A stretch of DNA of 64,000 nt from Luteimonas sp. 9C (GCF_902506295.1 NZ_LR733312.1:1812095-1876094); one strand, 5' to 3'; positions 47,744 to 58,706 are shown, numbered from the stretch's first letter. The notes: generated by a model from the letters alone, not told the origin. Numbers and translations are program-made.

Positions 47744-50563
47744 ATGTCCCTCGCCCAAAGCTACGACCCCGGCACCTTCGAAGCCCGCCTGTACGCGGAA
47801 TGGGAGAAGAGCGGCGTCTTCCAGCCGCAGGGCGACGGCCCGGCCTACACGATCCTGCTGCCGCCGCCGAACGTCACCGGCACGCTGCACATGGGCCACG
47901 CGTTCCAGCACACGCTGCAGGACGCGCTGATCCGCTATCACCGCATGCTGGGACATCGCACGCTGTGGCAGATGGGCACCGACCATGCCGGCATCGCGAC
48001 CGAGATGGTGGTCTCGCGCAACCTCGCGCTCGAAGGCAAGGGCGAGACCCGCGACTCGCTGGGCCGCGACGGCTTCATCGAGAAGGTGTGGGAATGGAAG
48101 GGCCAGTCCGGCGACACGATCGAGCGCCAGATGCGTCGCCTCGGCGCGTCCGGCGACTGGTCGCGCAAGACCTTCACGATGGATCCGCTGCCCTCGCAGG
48201 CGGTCGTCGAAGCCTTCGTGCGTCTGCACGAGGAAGGCCTGATCTACCGCGGCCAGCGCCTGGTCAACTGGGATCCGGTGCTCAAGACCGCGATCTCGGA
48301 TCTGGAAGTCGTCAGCGAGGAAGAAGACGGCTCGCTGTGGTCGATCCGCTACCCGCTCGCCGATGGCGCGAGCTACGAACACGTCCAGGTCGACGCCGAC
48401 GGCAACGAGACGCTGCGCGAGACGCGTGACTATCTCGTCGTCGCGACGACACGCCCGGAAACCATGCTCGGCGACACCGCGGCGATGGTGCATCCCGATG
48501 ACGCGCGCTACGCGCATCTGATCGGCCAGTCGGTCGTGCTGCCGCTGACCGGTCGCCGGGTCCCGGTGATCGGCGACGGTTACGTCGACCGCGCGTTCGG
48601 CACCGGCGTGGTGAAGGTCACGCCCGCGCACGATTTCAACGACTACCAGGTCGGCCAGCGTCATGGCCTGCCGATGATCAACCTGTTCACGCCCGACGCG
48701 GCGGTCAACGAGAACGCGCCCGAGCGCTACCGCGGCCTCGATCGCTTCGACGCCCGCAAGGCCGTGCTCGCCGATCTGGAAGGCGGCGGTTTCCTCGTCG
48801 AAACCAAGCCGCACAAGCTGCAGGTCCCGCGTGGCGACCGGACCGGCCAGGTCATCGAACCCTACCTGACCGACCAGTGGTTCGTCGCGATGGACGGCTT
48901 CGCCAAGCGCGGCATGGACCTCGTCGAAAGCGGCCAGGTGAAGTTCGTGCCGCCGAACTGGACCAACACCTACCGTCACTGGATGGAGAACATCCAGGAC
49001 TGGTGCATCAGCCGCCAGCTGTGGTGGGGCCATCGCATTCCGGCGTGGTACGACGCCGATGGCCGCGCCCACGTCGGCCGCGACGAGGCCGACGCGCGTG
49101 CGCGCAGCGGGCTCGGCGCCGATGTCGTCCTGACCCAGGACACCGACGTGCTCGAGACCTGGTTCTCGTCGGGCCTGTGGCCGATCAACACGATGGGCTG
49201 GCCGGACGAGGCGGCGATGGCCGAGCGCGGCTTCGACCACTTCGTGCCGTCGAGCGTGCTGGTCACCGGCTTCGACATCATCTTCTTCTGGGTCGCCCGG
49301 ATGATCATGCTGACCGATCACCTGACCGGCCAGGTGCCGTTCCGCGACGTCTACATGACCGGTCTTGTGCGCGACCGCGACGGCCAGAAGATGTCGAAGT
49401 CGAAGGGCAACGTGCTCGATCCGCTCGACATCATCGACGGCATCCGCATCGACGACCTCGTCGCCAAGCGCACCACCGGGCTGATGAAGCCCAAGGACGC
49501 GCCGAAGATCGAGAAGGCGACGCGCAAGGAATTTCCGGACGGCATCATCGCCCACGGCGCCGACCCGCTGCGCTTCACGATGGCCGCGCTGGCCGGCCCG
49601 GGCCGCGACATCAAGTTCGATCTCGGCCGCGCCGAGGGCTACAAGAATTTCTGCAACAAGCTGTGGAACGCGACGCGCTTCGTGCTGATGAACACCGAAG
49701 GCTTCAGCGCCGACGGTGCGCCCGAACCGACGACCGACGCCGAGCGCTGGATCCTCGCGCGACTGGCGACGACCGCCGACGAGGCGCGCGCGCACTTCAC
49801 CAGCTACCGCTTCGACCTGCTCGCGCAGACGCTGTACGAATTCGCGTGGAACGACTTCTGCGACTGGTTCGTCGAACTCGCCAAGCCGGCGCTGCTCGGG
49901 GACGACGCCGCGGCCGCGCACAGCACGCGCCACACGCTGCTGCACGTGCTCGAGTCGCTGCTGCGCCTGCTGCATCCGCTGATTCCGTTCGTCACCGAGG
50001 AACTGTGGCGCCAGGTCGCGCCGCGCGTCGGCATCGCGGATGCGACCATTTCGCTGCGGCCCTACCCGGCGCCCGACAGCGACCTGATCGCCCGCTGCGC
50101 GCAGGCCACGACCGACGTCGAATGGCTCAAGCAGATGGTCACCGCGCTGCGCCGCGTGCGCAGCGAGCTGGGCGTGTCGCCGGGCAAGCAGGTGCCGCTG
50201 CTGGTGCAGACCGGCAGCGACGCCGCGCGCGTGCGTCTGCAGCGCTTCGAGTCGCAGCTGAAGTTCCTCAACCGGCTCGAACGCATCGACGCCGTCGATG
50301 GCGACCCGCCGCCGGCCGCGACCGGCCTGGTCGGTGACGTGAAGCTGTTCGTGCCGCTGGAAGGCCTCGTCGATCTGGATGCCGAGCGCGCGCGCCTGGA
50401 CAAGGAAATCGCCCGCGTGCTGGCGGAGAAGGACAAGAGCGCGGCGAAGATCGCGAAGTTCAGCGACAAGGTGCCGGTGGCCGTCGTCGACCAGGAGCGT
50501 CAGCGCCTCGTCGACTGGACCGCACAGCACGACGCTCTCGCCGCGCAGCGCGCGCGGCTCTGA
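47744..50563 (+). CDS. valS: valyl-tRNA synthetase
   Basis: A 939-residue class Ia synthetase that charges tRNA-Val. The HIGH motif appears as [13 protein letters not shown] (about 42-54) and the KMSKS motif as [16 protein letters not shown] (about 546-561). The editing (CP1) domain lies between (about 220-410, with [12 protein letters not shown]). The anticodon-binding domain follows from about 640, and a C-terminal coiled coil (about 870-939, [22 protein letters not shown]) ends the protein. The ATG at 47744 was chosen over the upstream frame because [13 protein letters not shown] is the family start. Confidence 0.97.
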   Translation: MSLAQSYDPGTFEARLYAEWEKSGVFQPQGDGPAYTILLPPPNVTGTLHMGHAFQHTLQDALIRYHRMLGHRTLWQMGTDHAGIATEMVVSRNLALEGKGETRDSLGRDGFIEKVWEWKGQSGDTIERQMRRLGASGDWSRKTFTMDPLPSQAVVEAFVRLHEEGLIYRGQRLVNWDPVLKTAISDLEVVSEEEDGSLWSIRYPLADGASYEHVQVDADGNETLRETRDYLVVATTRPETMLGDTAAMVHPDDARYAHLIGQSVVLPLTGRRVPVIGDGYVDRAFGTGVVKVTPAHDFNDYQVGQRHGLPMINLFTPDAAVNENAPERYRGLDRFDARKAVLADLEGGGFLVETKPHKLQVPRGDRTGQVIEPYLTDQWFVAMDGFAKRGMDLVESGQVKFVPPNWTNTYRHWMENIQDWCISRQLWWGHRIPAWYDADGRAHVGRDEADARARSGLGADVVLTQDTDVLETWFSSGLWPINTMGWPDEAAMAERGFDHFVPSSVLVTGFDIIFFWVARMIMLTDHLTGQVPFRDVYMTGLVRDRDGQKMSKSKGNVLDPLDIIDGIRIDDLVAKRTTGLMKPKDAPKIEKATRKEFPDGIIAHGADPLRFTMAALAGPGRDIKFDLGRAEGYKNFCNKLWNATRFVLMNTEGFSADGAPEPTTDAERWILARLATTADEARAHFTSYRFDLLAQTLYEFAWNDFCDWFVELAKPALLGDDAAAAHSTRHTLLHVLESLLRLLHPLIPFVTEELWRQVAPRVGIADATISLRPYPAPDSDLIARCAQATTDVEWLKQMVTALRRVRSELGVSPGKQVPLLVQTGSDAARVRLQRFESQLKFLNRLERIDAVDGDPPPAATGLVGDVKLFVPLEGLVDLDAERARLDKEIARVLAEKDKSAAKIAKFSDKVPVAVVDQERQRLVDWTAQHDALAAQRARL

Positions 50564-50581
50564 GACACACGCGACGCGTCT

Positions 50582-50653
50582 CCTGCAGGCGCGCGCTCGT
50601 GCGCGACCGGGCGTCCTCTGTCAGAGCCCATCGCGTGCAAGCGCGCCTGCAGG
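50582..50653. repeat. imperfect 25-bp inverted repeat between valS and ndh
   Basis: cctgcaggcgcgc at 50582-50594 pairs with gcgcgcctgcagg at 50641-50653. Pairing continues inwards (gctcgtgcgcga against tcgcgtgcaagc) with few mismatches around a loop of about 23 bases. It resembles the REP-type unit at 63207-63230 (gtaggagcgcgctcgcgcgc). It may act as a valS terminator. Confidence 0.6.
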
Positions 50654-50720
50654 TCCCGATCCTGACATCGCGTTTCCGGGCCGCCGCCTACAATCGGCCA
50701 TCTCCACGCACGTCGATGCC

Positions 50721-52034
50721 ATGTCCAGTTCCGATCGCATTCCCCACGTCGTCATCGTCGGCGGCGGGTTCGCCGGCCTCTGGGCCACGCGTGCGCTGGC
50801 GCGCGATCCGGTGCGCATCACCCTCGTCGATCGCGGCAATCATCATCTGTTCCAGCCGCTGCTCTACCAGGTGGCGACGGCCGGCCTGTCGGCGCCGGAC
50901 ATCGCTGCGCCCTTGCGCCACATCCTGCGTCGCCAAGACAACGTCGAGGTGCGCCTCGCCGAGGTGAAGGGCATCGACACCGCCGCGAAGACCCTCGCGC
51001 TCGCCGACGGCACCACGCTCGCGTTCGACACGCTGGTGCTCGCCGCCGGCGCCACCCATGCGTACTTCGGCAACGATCACTGGGCCGCGCATGCGCCGGG
51101 CCTGAAGACGCTCGACGACGCATTGCTGCTGCGTCGCAAACTGCTGCTCGCCTTCGAGCGCGCCGAAGCCGAAACCGATCCGGACAAGCGCGCGGCATGG
51201 CTCAGCTTCGCCGTCGTCGGCGGCGGCCCGACCGGTGTCGAGCTTGCCGGCACTCTGGCGGAAATCGCGCGCCACACGTTGCGCAGCGAATTCCGCAACA
51301 TCGATCCGGCGCTGGCGAAGGTGCGCCTGATCGAAGCCGGTCCGCGTGTGCTGTCGTCGTTTCCGGACGACCTTTCGGAGAAGGCGCGCGGACAACTGCA
51401 GAAGCTCGGTGTCGAGGTGCAGACCGGCACGCCGGTCGCCGACATCGATGCCGACGGCTACCGCCTCGGCGATCGACGCGTGCCCGCAAAGACGGTGGTC
51501 TGGGCCGCGGGCGTGGCGGCGTCGCCACTGGGCGCCCTGCTCGGTGCACCGCGCGACCGGGCCGGCCGCGTGCTGGTCGAACCCGATCTGCGCGTACCGG
51601 GTCACCGCGACATCTATGTCGCCGGCGATCTCGCCGCGATCCAGAGCGCGGGCCAACCCGTGCCGGGTGTCGCGCCGGCCGCCAAACAGATGGGGCGGCA
51701 CGTCGCGGCCGGCATCCGCGCACGGCTGCGCGGCCAGTCGACGACGCCGTTCGCCTACCGCGACTTCGGCAACCTCGCGACGATCGGGCGCATGGCCGCG
51801 GTGGTGCATTTCGGCCGTCTGAAACTCTCGGGCGTGCTCGCCTGGTGGTTCTGGCTCGTCGCCCACGTGTTCTTCCTGATCGGCTTCCGCAATCGCGTGG
51901 TCGTGCTGCTCAACTGGACCATGGCGTACTGGAGCTACCAGCGCGCGGCGCGGATCATCTTCGGCCCGCCCGTCGATGCCGAACCGGTCACGAAGCCGAC
52001 GAGCGAAGGGCCTGACGCACCGCGCATCGGCTAG
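50721..52034 (+). CDS. ndh: type II NADH dehydrogenase (NAD(P)/FAD-dependent oxidoreductase)
   Basis: A 437-residue flavoprotein. The N-terminal FAD site is HVVIVGGGFAGLWATRAL (about 9-26), the quinone-site-proximal motif is HHLFQPLLYQVATAGLS, and the NADH site is FAVVGGGPTGVELAGTLAEI. A second FAD contact is IYVAGDLAAIQ. The C-terminus has hydrophobic, amphipathic stretches (SGVLAWWFWLVAHVFFLIGF) that anchor NDH-2 to the inner leaflet. It passes electrons from NADH to quinone without pumping protons. The ATG at 50721 is preferred to the long open frame upstream, which overlaps valS. Confidence 0.9.
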   Translation: MSSSDRIPHVVIVGGGFAGLWATRALARDPVRITLVDRGNHHLFQPLLYQVATAGLSAPDIAAPLRHILRRQDNVEVRLAEVKGIDTAAKTLALADGTTLAFDTLVLAAGATHAYFGNDHWAAHAPGLKTLDDALLLRRKLLLAFERAEAETDPDKRAAWLSFAVVGGGPTGVELAGTLAEIARHTLRSEFRNIDPALAKVRLIEAGPRVLSSFPDDLSEKARGQLQKLGVEVQTGTPVADIDADGYRLGDRRVPAKTVVWAAGVAASPLGALLGAPRDRAGRVLVEPDLRVPGHRDIYVAGDLAAIQSAGQPVPGVAPAAKQMGRHVAAGIRARLRGQSTTPFAYRDFGNLATIGRMAAVVHFGRLKLSGVLAWWFWLVAHVFFLIGFRNRVVVLLNWTMAYWSYQRAARIIFGPPVDAEPVTKPTSEGPDAPRIG

Positions 52035-52111
52035 CATGGCCGCGCGCCCATCCAAGCCGGATCTGCAGCCAGGCTGAGTCGCTCCCCTCATACGTTCCGG
52101 CGTTTTCGCGC

Positions 52112-52921
52112 ATGCTTGAAATCTCGACCCACAACTTCTGGATCGCGCTCGCGGTCACCACCGCCGCTGGCCTGGCCACAGGCCTCGGCAGCTTGCTGGT
52201 GCTGTTCTCCAAGCAGCCCAACGCGCGCCTGCTGTCGTTCGGCCTGGCGTTCGCGGCCGGCGCGATGGTCTACGTGTCGCTGACCGAGATCCTCGACAAG
52301 TCGATCCTCGCCTTCACCAATGCCTATGGCCCGCAGCTCGGTTTCACCTGGGGCACGCTGTCGTTTCTCGGCGGTCTGCTGTTCATCGTCGGCATCGACC
52401 GCCTGGTGCCCAATCCGCACGAGCGCCTGGAAGTCGACGACCCCTATTTCCGCGAGCACAACGCCAGCTACATCAAGCGCGTCGGTCTGCTGACCGCCGT
52501 CGCGATCACCGCGCACAACTTTCCCGAAGGCCTGGCCACGTTCTTCGCGACGCTGGAGAACCCGGGCGTCGGCATGCCGCTGGCGTTCGCGATCGCGATC
52601 CACAACATTCCCGAAGGCATCGCGATCGCGGTGCCGGTGTACTTCGCCACCAACAACAAGCTCTACGCGTTCCTCGCCTGCCTGCTGTCGGGCCTCGCCG
52701 AGCCGGTGGGCGCGCTGATCGGCTACGCCGTGCTGCGGCCATTCCTGTCCGAGCCGGTGTTCGGCATCGTCTTCGGCCTGATCGCCGGTGTCATGGTGTT
52801 CCTCGCGCTCGACGAACTGCTGCCCGCCGCCAAGCGCTACGCCAAGGGTCACGAGACGGTCTACGGCCTGGTGTCGGGCATGGCCGCGCTGGCGATCAGC
52901 CTGGTGCTGTTCAAATGGTGA
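52112..52921 (+). CDS. zupT: zinc transporter ZupT (ZIP family)
   Basis: A 269-residue inner-membrane metal importer with eight predicted helices. The metal-binding motifs are TAHNFPEGLATF in helix 4 (about 131-142) and AIHNIPEGIAIAV in helix 5 (about 166-178). LSGLAEPVGALIGY in helix 6 is also typical. ZIP proteins of this GufA/ZupT branch bring in zinc and other divalent cations. It lies 77 bases after ndh and converges on rpoH. Confidence 0.93.
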   Translation: MLEISTHNFWIALAVTTAAGLATGLGSLLVLFSKQPNARLLSFGLAFAAGAMVYVSLTEILDKSILAFTNAYGPQLGFTWGTLSFLGGLLFIVGIDRLVPNPHERLEVDDPYFREHNASYIKRVGLLTAVAITAHNFPEGLATFFATLENPGVGMPLAFAIAIHNIPEGIAIAVPVYFATNNKLYAFLACLLSGLAEPVGALIGYAVLRPFLSEPVFGIVFGLIAGVMVFLALDELLPAAKRYAKGHETVYGLVSGMAALAISLVLFKW

Positions 52922-52950
52922 GCCCGCGACAGTTCTGAACGACCCAACGG

Positions 52951-52976
52951 AAAACGGCCCGCTTGCGCGGGCCGTT
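52951..52976 (-). terminator. intrinsic terminator between zupT and rpoH
   Basis: A 10-bp stem (aacggcccgc at 52953-52962, gcgggccgtt at 52967-52976) with a ttgc loop lies in the 80-base convergent gap. The four A residues on its left give a short T-run for the rpoH transcript; the hairpin may serve both directions. Confidence 0.75.
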
Positions 52977-53001
52977 CCATATATCGCTGTGGTCGTGCGG
53001 C

Positions 53002-53880
53002 TCAGGCAGCGAACAGCGCCTTCATCTTCTTCAGCGCGTTGGCTTCGACCTGGCGGATGCGCTCGGCGGACACGCCGTACTCGTCGGCGAGCTCCTGCAG
53101 CGTCACCTTGTGCTCGTCGTCGAGCCAGCGGCGGCTGATGATGTCGCGCGAACGCGCATCCAGCGTGGACATGCCTTCGCGCAGCAGGTCGAGCTTGCTG
53201 CCTTCGCTGTCGTGACGCTCGTAGGCCTGCGCCGGGTCTTCGTCCTGGGCCACGAGATAAGCCACCGGCGCCGGCGGTGCATTGTCGTCGTCCTCGCCCG
53301 CGGGCGCGTCGAACCCGATGTCGCGACCGGACAGGCGCGATTCCATCTCGAGCACTTCGCGCTCGGACACGTTGAGATCCGCGGCCACCGCCCGGACTTC
53401 GCTCGCATTGAGCCAGCCCAGACGCTTCTTGCTCTTGCGCAAGTTGAAGAACAGCTTGCGCTGCGCCTTGGTCGTGGCGACCTTCACGATGCGCCAGTTC
53501 TTCAGGATGAACTCGTGCATCTCGGCACGGATCCAGTGAACGGCGAAGCTCACCAGACGCACGCCGACTTCGGGGTCGAAACGCTTCACCGCCTTCATCA
53601 GACCGATGTTGCCTTCCTGAATCAGATCGCCCAGCGGCAGGCCGTAGCCGTTGTAGCCGCGGGCCACGTGCACGACGAAGCGCAGGTGCGAATGCACCAG
53701 CTCGCGTGCGGCGTCGAGGTCGTCGTCGTCGCGGTAGCGCTGCGCGAGGGCCTGCTCGTCTTCGACCGACAGCACCGGAATCTGGTGCACGGCGCCGATA
53801 TAGGCATCCAGCGAACCCAGCGGATTGAGGGTCGGAAGGCTGTTGGCAACCAGGGCGTGGGACATGGTCTGCGTGCTCAT
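53002..53880 (-). CDS. rpoH: heat-shock sigma factor RpoH (sigma-32)
   Basis: A 292-residue sigma-70 family factor. Region 2 holds [61 protein letters not shown]. The RpoH box is the [22 protein letters not shown] block that separates sigma-32 from other sigmas and is the FtsH/DnaK control site. Region 4 is [29 protein letters not shown]. The ATG at 53880 is used; an alternative is 53865. Neither has a strong ribosome-binding site. A CIRCE-like palindrome lies 11 bases upstream, which is unusual for this gene in E. coli-type regulation. Confidence 0.95.
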   Translation of the reverse strand: MSTQTMSHALVANSLPTLNPLGSLDAYIGAVHQIPVLSVEDEQALAQRYRDDDDLDAARELVHSHLRFVVHVARGYNGYGLPLGDLIQEGNIGLMKAVKRFDPEVGVRLVSFAVHWIRAEMHEFILKNWRIVKVATTKAQRKLFFNLRKSKKRLGWLNASEVRAVAADLNVSEREVLEMESRLSGRDIGFDAPAGEDDDNAPPAPVAYLVAQDEDPAQAYERHDSEGSKLDLLREGMSTLDARSRDIISRRWLDDEHKVTLQELADEYGVSAERIRQVEANALKKMKALFAA

Positions 53881-53891
53881 GGGGAAGGATG

Positions 53892-53918
53892 TTAGCAGTC
53901 GCAAGATAGGACTGCTAA
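53892..53918 (-). promoter_or_regulatory. CIRCE-like operator upstream of rpoH
   Basis: A perfect inverted repeat TTAGCAGTC-N9-GACTGCTAA. The CIRCE operator bound by the HrcA repressor is TTAGCACTC-N9-GAGTGCTAA, so 16 of 18 arm positions match, the 9-base spacer is exact, and the single change in each arm is symmetric. It ends 11 bases before the rpoH ATG, in the leader or over the start site, as CIRCE does at groESL. On the RNA level the arms could also fold next to the start codon. Confidence 0.7.
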
Positions 53919-54078
53919 GGCGGAGCGGAGTTCCCGAGTGTTCCATTCACAGAACGAAGTGCGAGATTTCGTTGACTTTTATTCACCTTCGGCGCGTTGC
54001 CGTGGCTCGCAACCAGGCCGACGTGTCGAGGCCCAGTCTGCAAGCCCAGCCGCCAACCCCGCATGAAAAGCAGCGCAT

Positions 54079-56856
54079 TCAGGTCCAATCCGCGGCGCAA
54101 CGGATCGTCTCGCGGGCCGGCTCCAGTTCTGGCGTCTCCAGGACGATCCGGGTGCGGCGGTCCAGCGTGCACTCGAGGCCGAGCGCCAGCAGCGTGGCGT
54201 GGGCCGCCCGCAATCCCGCGCTGGTGGCCGCGTCCAGCAGGCCCTCCGCAGCGGCCGCCTCCAGCAGCAGAGGCGTGGCCCGAGGCCCGGTCAGCGCCGG
54301 ACGCGCGGCCGCGTGGCGCAGCACCAGGAACTGCAGCAGGAATTCCAGATCGACCAGCCCCCCTTTGCCCTGCTTGAGGTCGAACCGCTCGCCGTTGCTG
54401 CGGTCCAGCTCGGCGCGCATGCGACGGCGCATCGACAGGACATCGGCGTGCAGCGCGTCGTGCTCGCGCGGCGTCGTCAGGATGTCGCGGCGCACCGCCT
54501 CGAACGCCGCGGCCATGTCGTTATGGCCGGCCACGAAGCGGGCACGCACCAGGGCCTGGTGCTCCCAGGTCCAGGCGCGCTCGCGCTGGTACTCGGCATA
54601 GCTGGCCAGCGACGAGACCAGCAGGCCCTTGCCGCCGTCCGGCCGCAGCCGCACGTCGACGTCGTAGAGACGTCCGCCGCCGGTGACGGTGCCCAGCAAC
54701 GCGACGATCTTCTGCCCCAGACGGGCCGCCCAGCGCTGTGCATCGAGCGGGCGCGCACCGGTGGACTGCGCATCGGCGGGCGCGTCGTAGAGGAAGACGA
54801 GATCGAGATCGGACCCGAAGCCGAGTTCCTCGCCCCCCAGGCTGCCGTAGCCGATCACCGCGAAGCGCGCATCGGGCAGCGCGCCGTGCGTGGCCTCGAG
54901 ATCGCGCACGGCCAGCGCGAGCACGGTATCGACCACCGCGTCGGCCAGCCACGCGAGCTGGCGCGTCGCGTCCTGGCCGGACTGGCGCCCGTCGAGCGTC
55001 GCCAGGGCGATGCGGAAGCTCAGCTGCTGCCGGGTCTCGTTGAGATCCAGCAGCCCGGCTTCCAGATCCGGCTGCCGCAACGCGCGCGCGCAGGCCCGGG
55101 CCATCTCCCCGCGCGGCTGCAGCGGGCCCTCGTCGCGCGCGTCGAGCAGTTCGTCGAGCAGCAGGGGATGCGCGGCCAGGCGCTCGGCGAGGAATGCGCT
55201 CCGCCTGACCACGTCGACCAGTCGCGCCAGCGCCGCGGGCCGCTCGTCGAGCAGCGCCAGATAACTCGCGCGCCGCAGGATGTTGTGCAGCAGCGCGAGC
55301 AGGCGCCGGATCGCCTGGACGGGGCGGTCGGCAGGCGCCGAGGCCTCGAGCAAAACCGGCATCAGTCTGTCCAGACGCGTGCGTGCGCTGTCGGACAGGT
55401 CGCGCACGCTGGGCGAACGGGCGAAATCGCGCAGCGCGGCATCCACGTCGCCGCTGTCGGCGAACCCGGCCGCCTCGAGAACGCCCCGCTCGCCGCCATC
55501 GGGCAGCGCCCGCCAGTAGCCGGCGAGATCGTCATCGCTCTGCGGTGAACGCTGCTGGCTGCGCACGGCGAACAGCGCATCGAATTCCTGCGCCACCGAG
55601 GCGCGCACCGTACGCAGCGCATCGACCAGCGCCTCCCAGGCGGCGTATCCCAGTCCGCGCGCGATCCGCAGCCGGTCGACCGCATCGCCGGGCAATACGT
55701 GCGTCTGCGCGTCGCGCAGCATCTGCAGCCGGTTCTCCAGCTGCCGCAGGAAGCGGTAGGCACGTTGCAGCAGCCCCAGCGTGTCCGCATCGATCTGCGC
55801 ATGCGCGTGCAGCGCCTCGAGGGTCGGCAACAGACGGCGATCGCGCAGCGCCGGCTCGCGGCCGCCGCGGATCAGCTGCAGCGCCTGGGCGAGGAATTCG
55901 ATCTCGCGGATGCCGCCGTCACCGCGCTTGATGTCGTCGGACAACTCCTTGCGCGCGACTTCGGCCGCGATCATCGCCTTCATCTCCCGCAGGCCGTCGA
56001 GCGCGCCATAGTCGAGATAGCGGCGATAGATGAAAGGCCGCAGCTGCGTGAGAAAGCGCTCGCCGGCCTCGAGGTCACCGGCCACCGGACGCGCCTTCTG
56101 CCACGCGTAGCGCTCCCAGTCGCGACCCTCGTGCTGGAAGTACTGCTCCATCGCCGCGAAGCTCAACGCGATGCGTCCGGCGCTGCCAAAGGGACGCAGC
56201 CGCAGATCGACGCGGTGACTGAAGCCGTCGGCGGTGTGCTCGTCGAGCAGCTTGGCGAGCTGCTGGCCGAGCCGGGTGAAGTAGTCCTCGGCCGCGAGCG
56301 CACGCGCGCCGTCGCTCTCGCCTGCGGTCGCGAAGCCATAGATCAGATCGATGTCGGAACTGAAATTGAGTTCGCCGCCGCCGAGCTTGCCGAGGCCGAA
56401 CACGACCAGACGCACCGCGTTGCCCGCCGCATCACGCACCCGGCCGTAGCGCTGCGCGAACTCGGCCTCCAGTGCATCGAGCGCGAGGGACAGGCAGGTC
56501 TCGGCCAACGCGGTACTGCCTGCCAGCGTGGCGTCGACGTCATCGAGACCGTGCACGTCGCGCCAGACCAGCCGCGCCGAACAGGCGGTGCGGTAGCGGC
56601 GCAGCAACGCCGGCCATTCGCTGCGGTTGGCGGCCTCAAGTGCAGGCGCCGCGAGGCCGTGCTGCGCATCGTCTTCGAGCAGCTGCGCGAGCACGTCCAG
56701 CTGACGCTGCAGTACCTCGAGCGCGAAATCGCTGGCGAGCGCCACCGGGCGGATGCGCGCGATGGCCTCGGCGTCGCTGCGGATGCGCTCCGGCAGCCGT
56801 GCGAGCAGGCGGTCGAGCTGGGCGTCGAGTTCGGGCGGCAACGGGGCGTCAGGCAT
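54079..56856 (-). CDS. glnE: bifunctional glutamine synthetase adenylyltransferase/deadenylylase
   Basis: A 925-residue regulator that attaches AMP to or removes it from glutamine synthetase in response to nitrogen status. It has two nucleotidyltransferase domains. The N-terminal, deadenylylating one contains [24 protein letters not shown]. The C-terminal, adenylylating one contains [27 protein letters not shown]. Each is followed by an R-rich DVRLRP(F/D)G block and a helical domain. Length is normal. It follows the intrinsic terminator of the upstream operon by about 80 bases and precedes rpoH by 198 bases. Confidence 0.96.
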   Translation of the reverse strand: MPDAPLPPELDAQLDRLLARLPERIRSDAEAIARIRPVALASDFALEVLQRQLDVLAQLLEDDAQHGLAAPALEAANRSEWPALLRRYRTACSARLVWRDVHGLDDVDATLAGSTALAETCLSLALDALEAEFAQRYGRVRDAAGNAVRLVVFGLGKLGGGELNFSSDIDLIYGFATAGESDGARALAAEDYFTRLGQQLAKLLDEHTADGFSHRVDLRLRPFGSAGRIALSFAAMEQYFQHEGRDWERYAWQKARPVAGDLEAGERFLTQLRPFIYRRYLDYGALDGLREMKAMIAAEVARKELSDDIKRGDGGIREIEFLAQALQLIRGGREPALRDRRLLPTLEALHAHAQIDADTLGLLQRAYRFLRQLENRLQMLRDAQTHVLPGDAVDRLRIARGLGYAAWEALVDALRTVRASVAQEFDALFAVRSQQRSPQSDDDLAGYWRALPDGGERGVLEAAGFADSGDVDAALRDFARSPSVRDLSDSARTRLDRLMPVLLEASAPADRPVQAIRRLLALLHNILRRASYLALLDERPAALARLVDVVRRSAFLAERLAAHPLLLDELLDARDEGPLQPRGEMARACARALRQPDLEAGLLDLNETRQQLSFRIALATLDGRQSGQDATRQLAWLADAVVDTVLALAVRDLEATHGALPDARFAVIGYGSLGGEELGFGSDLDLVFLYDAPADAQSTGARPLDAQRWAARLGQKIVALLGTVTGGGRLYDVDVRLRPDGGKGLLVSSLASYAEYQRERAWTWEHQALVRARFVAGHNDMAAAFEAVRRDILTTPREHDALHADVLSMRRRMRAELDRSNGERFDLKQGKGGLVDLEFLLQFLVLRHAAARPALTGPRATPLLLEAAAAEGLLDAATSAGLRAAHATLLALGLECTLDRRTRIVLETPELEPARETIRCAADWT

Positions 56857-56934
56857 CGGCCGATTGTCGCATCGCGATGCCGTCGTCGCGCCGGGACGTG
56901 TGGCGTTCCGGCAGGCCGCGCAGAAACATCAGGC

Positions 56935-56971
56935 AAAAAAAAGCCCGCGACCGGTAAACCGGTTGCGGGCC
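56935..56971 (-). terminator. intrinsic terminator of the desaturase/MurG-like operon
   Basis: A 12-bp stem (gcccgcgaccgg at 56944-56955, ccggttgcgggc at 56960-56971, one G-T pair) with a taaa loop is followed on the minus strand by nine T residues. It lies about 105 bases after the oxidoreductase stop and before glnE. Confidence 0.9.
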
Positions 56972-57077
56972 TTGCTCCCTCCCCCACGTCGGGTGCAGGG
57001 CAATAGTGAAAGAGTCGTTACCGCTTTGCACGCTGCATTGCAAAACGATACCGACGGGTTCAAAAAATCTTTCCTGT

Positions 57078-58706
57078 TCAGGGTTTCGGGCCGCGCCGCA
57101 GATCGCGCAGGATTTCGCGCGCGGCATTACGACCGGGCAGGCCGGTGACGCCGCCGCCGGGATGCGACCCCGAGCCGCAGAGATACAGGCCGTACAGCGC
57201 GCCGCGATAATGCCCCTGCCCCAGCAGCGGCCGCGCACTGAACAGCTGGTCCGGCCCCAGCGCGCCGTGGAAGATGTCACCGCCGATCAGGCCGAGCCGG
57301 CGCTCGAGATCCAGCGGCGTCAGCGCGTCGTAGCCGAGCATGCTGCGCGCAAAGTTCGGCGCCTGCGCATCCACGGTGTCGATCATCAGCTGCGCGACCG
57401 TGTCGCGATGCGCGTCCCAGCCGCCGTCGGCCGCTTCGATCACCGGATTGACGTGCTGGCAGAACAGACTGGCGACGTGCTGCCCGGGCGGCGCGAGGCT
57501 GTCGTCGAGCGTGGACGAGAGCACCAGTTCGACGACCGGCGCGCGCGACCAGCCCGGATTGTGTTCGCGCGATTTCGCGTCGAAGTAGGCACGTTCGAAA
57601 TAGCCAAGCGAATCGCCGATCAGGATGCCGCTCTGGTGATGCGGCTGCAGCACGGTGCCCGGGGCTGCGCGGAAATCCGGCAGTTCCGACAGCGCGACGT
57701 TCATGCGGAACGTCCCGGAACCGCAGCGGTAGCGGCGGATGCGCGCGGTGGTGTCGTCGTCGAGATGTTCGGGCGCGACCAGACGCGTGTACAGCAGCTT
57801 CGGATTGAGGTTGGACGCGACCACGCCGGCGCGCAGTGTGCGCCCGTCCGCGAGTGCGACGCCGACCGCGCGCCCGTCCTCCACCAGCACTTGCGCGACC
57901 TCCGCATCCGTGTCGATCACGACGCCGCGCGCGCGGCATTCGGTCGCAATCGCATCGCTGATCGCGCCCATGCCACCGATCGCATGGCCCCACACACCGC
58001 TCTTACCGTTGACCTCGCCGAACACGTGGTGCAGCAGCACGTAGGCCGAGCCCGGCGTGTAGGGACTGGCGAAATTGCCGACGATCGAATCCCAGCCCAG
58101 CGCCGCTTTGAGCGGTTCGCACTCGAACCAGTCGTCGAGCAGTTCGCCGGCGGATTTCGAGAACAGATCGAGCAGGTCGCGGCGGCCGCGCATGTCCAGC
58201 GATTTCAGCTGTTTCGCGACGGTCAGCGAATTGAGCCAGTCGGCGAGCACGAAGCGATCGCTGACGTTGGGCGGTGTCGCGTGCATCAGCGCGCGCAGCA
58301 CGACGACGACGCGGTCGAGCATCGCGTAGTACTCGGGCAGACGCGCGGCATCGCGCGGCGACCAGCGTGCGAGTTCGGCCGTGCCGTCCGGTCCGCCGAG
58401 CCGGAATGCACGGCCATCGGGCAGCGGCAGGAAATTCGAGTACGGCCGCTCGACCACGCGCAGGCCGTGCTGCGCCAGCCGCAGATCGGCGATCACTTGC
58501 GGATTGAGCAGGCTGACGGTGTAGCTCGCCAGCGAGTTGCGGAACCCCGGATGGAATTCCTCGGTGACGGCCGCGCCGCCGACGACGCGGCGGCGCTCCA
58601 GTACACGCACGCGCAGGCCGGCGCCGGCGAGATACGCCGCGCAGACCAGGCCGTTGTGGCCGCCGCCGACGACCAGCACGTCGCAGTCGGCGCGGCGACC
58701 GCTCAT
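57078..58706 (-). CDS. FAD-dependent oxidoreductase of the phytoene dehydrogenase/PYROXD2 type
   Basis: A 542-residue flavoprotein with the dinucleotide-binding motif [20 protein letters not shown] at residues 8-27, then LERRRVVGGAAVTEE. The C-terminal FAD contact is LYLCGSGSHPGGGVTGLPGRNAA. This N- and C-terminal pairing is typical of the CrtI/PYROXD2 (all-trans-retinol saturase-like) family. Substrate is unknown; no carotenoid genes lie nearby. Its ATG overlaps the stop of the MurG-like gene by four bases (ATGA). A frame open upstream is within that gene. Confidence 0.87.
   Translation of the reverse strand: MSGRRADCDVLVVGGGHNGLVCAAYLAGAGLRVRVLERRRVVGGAAVTEEFHPGFRNSLASYTVSLLNPQVIADLRLAQHGLRVVERPYSNFLPLPDGRAFRLGGPDGTAELARWSPRDAARLPEYYAMLDRVVVVLRALMHATPPNVSDRFVLADWLNSLTVAKQLKSLDMRGRRDLLDLFSKSAGELLDDWFECEPLKAALGWDSIVGNFASPYTPGSAYVLLHHVFGEVNGKSGVWGHAIGGMGAISDAIATECRARGVVIDTDAEVAQVLVEDGRAVGVALADGRTLRAGVVASNLNPKLLYTRLVAPEHLDDDTTARIRRYRCGSGTFRMNVALSELPDFRAAPGTVLQPHHQSGILIGDSLGYFERAYFDAKSREHNPGWSRAPVVELVLSSTLDDSLAPPGQHVASLFCQHVNPVIEAADGGWDAHRDTVAQLMIDTVDAQAPNFARSMLGYDALTPLDLERRLGLIGGDIFHGALGPDQLFSARPLLGQGHYRGALYGLYLCGSGSHPGGGVTGLPGRNAAREILRDLRRGPKP

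Noticed and set aside
47717..50530. A 937-residue open frame on the minus strand opposite valS
   Set aside because: Antisense shadow of valS caused by high GC at third codon positions; composition is His/Arg/Val-rich with no known motif, while valS has all class I motifs.
53941..54000. TTGACT on the plus strand as a promoter -35 in the rpoH/glnE gap
   Set aside because: No -10 box at 16-18 bases and no plus-strand gene follows.
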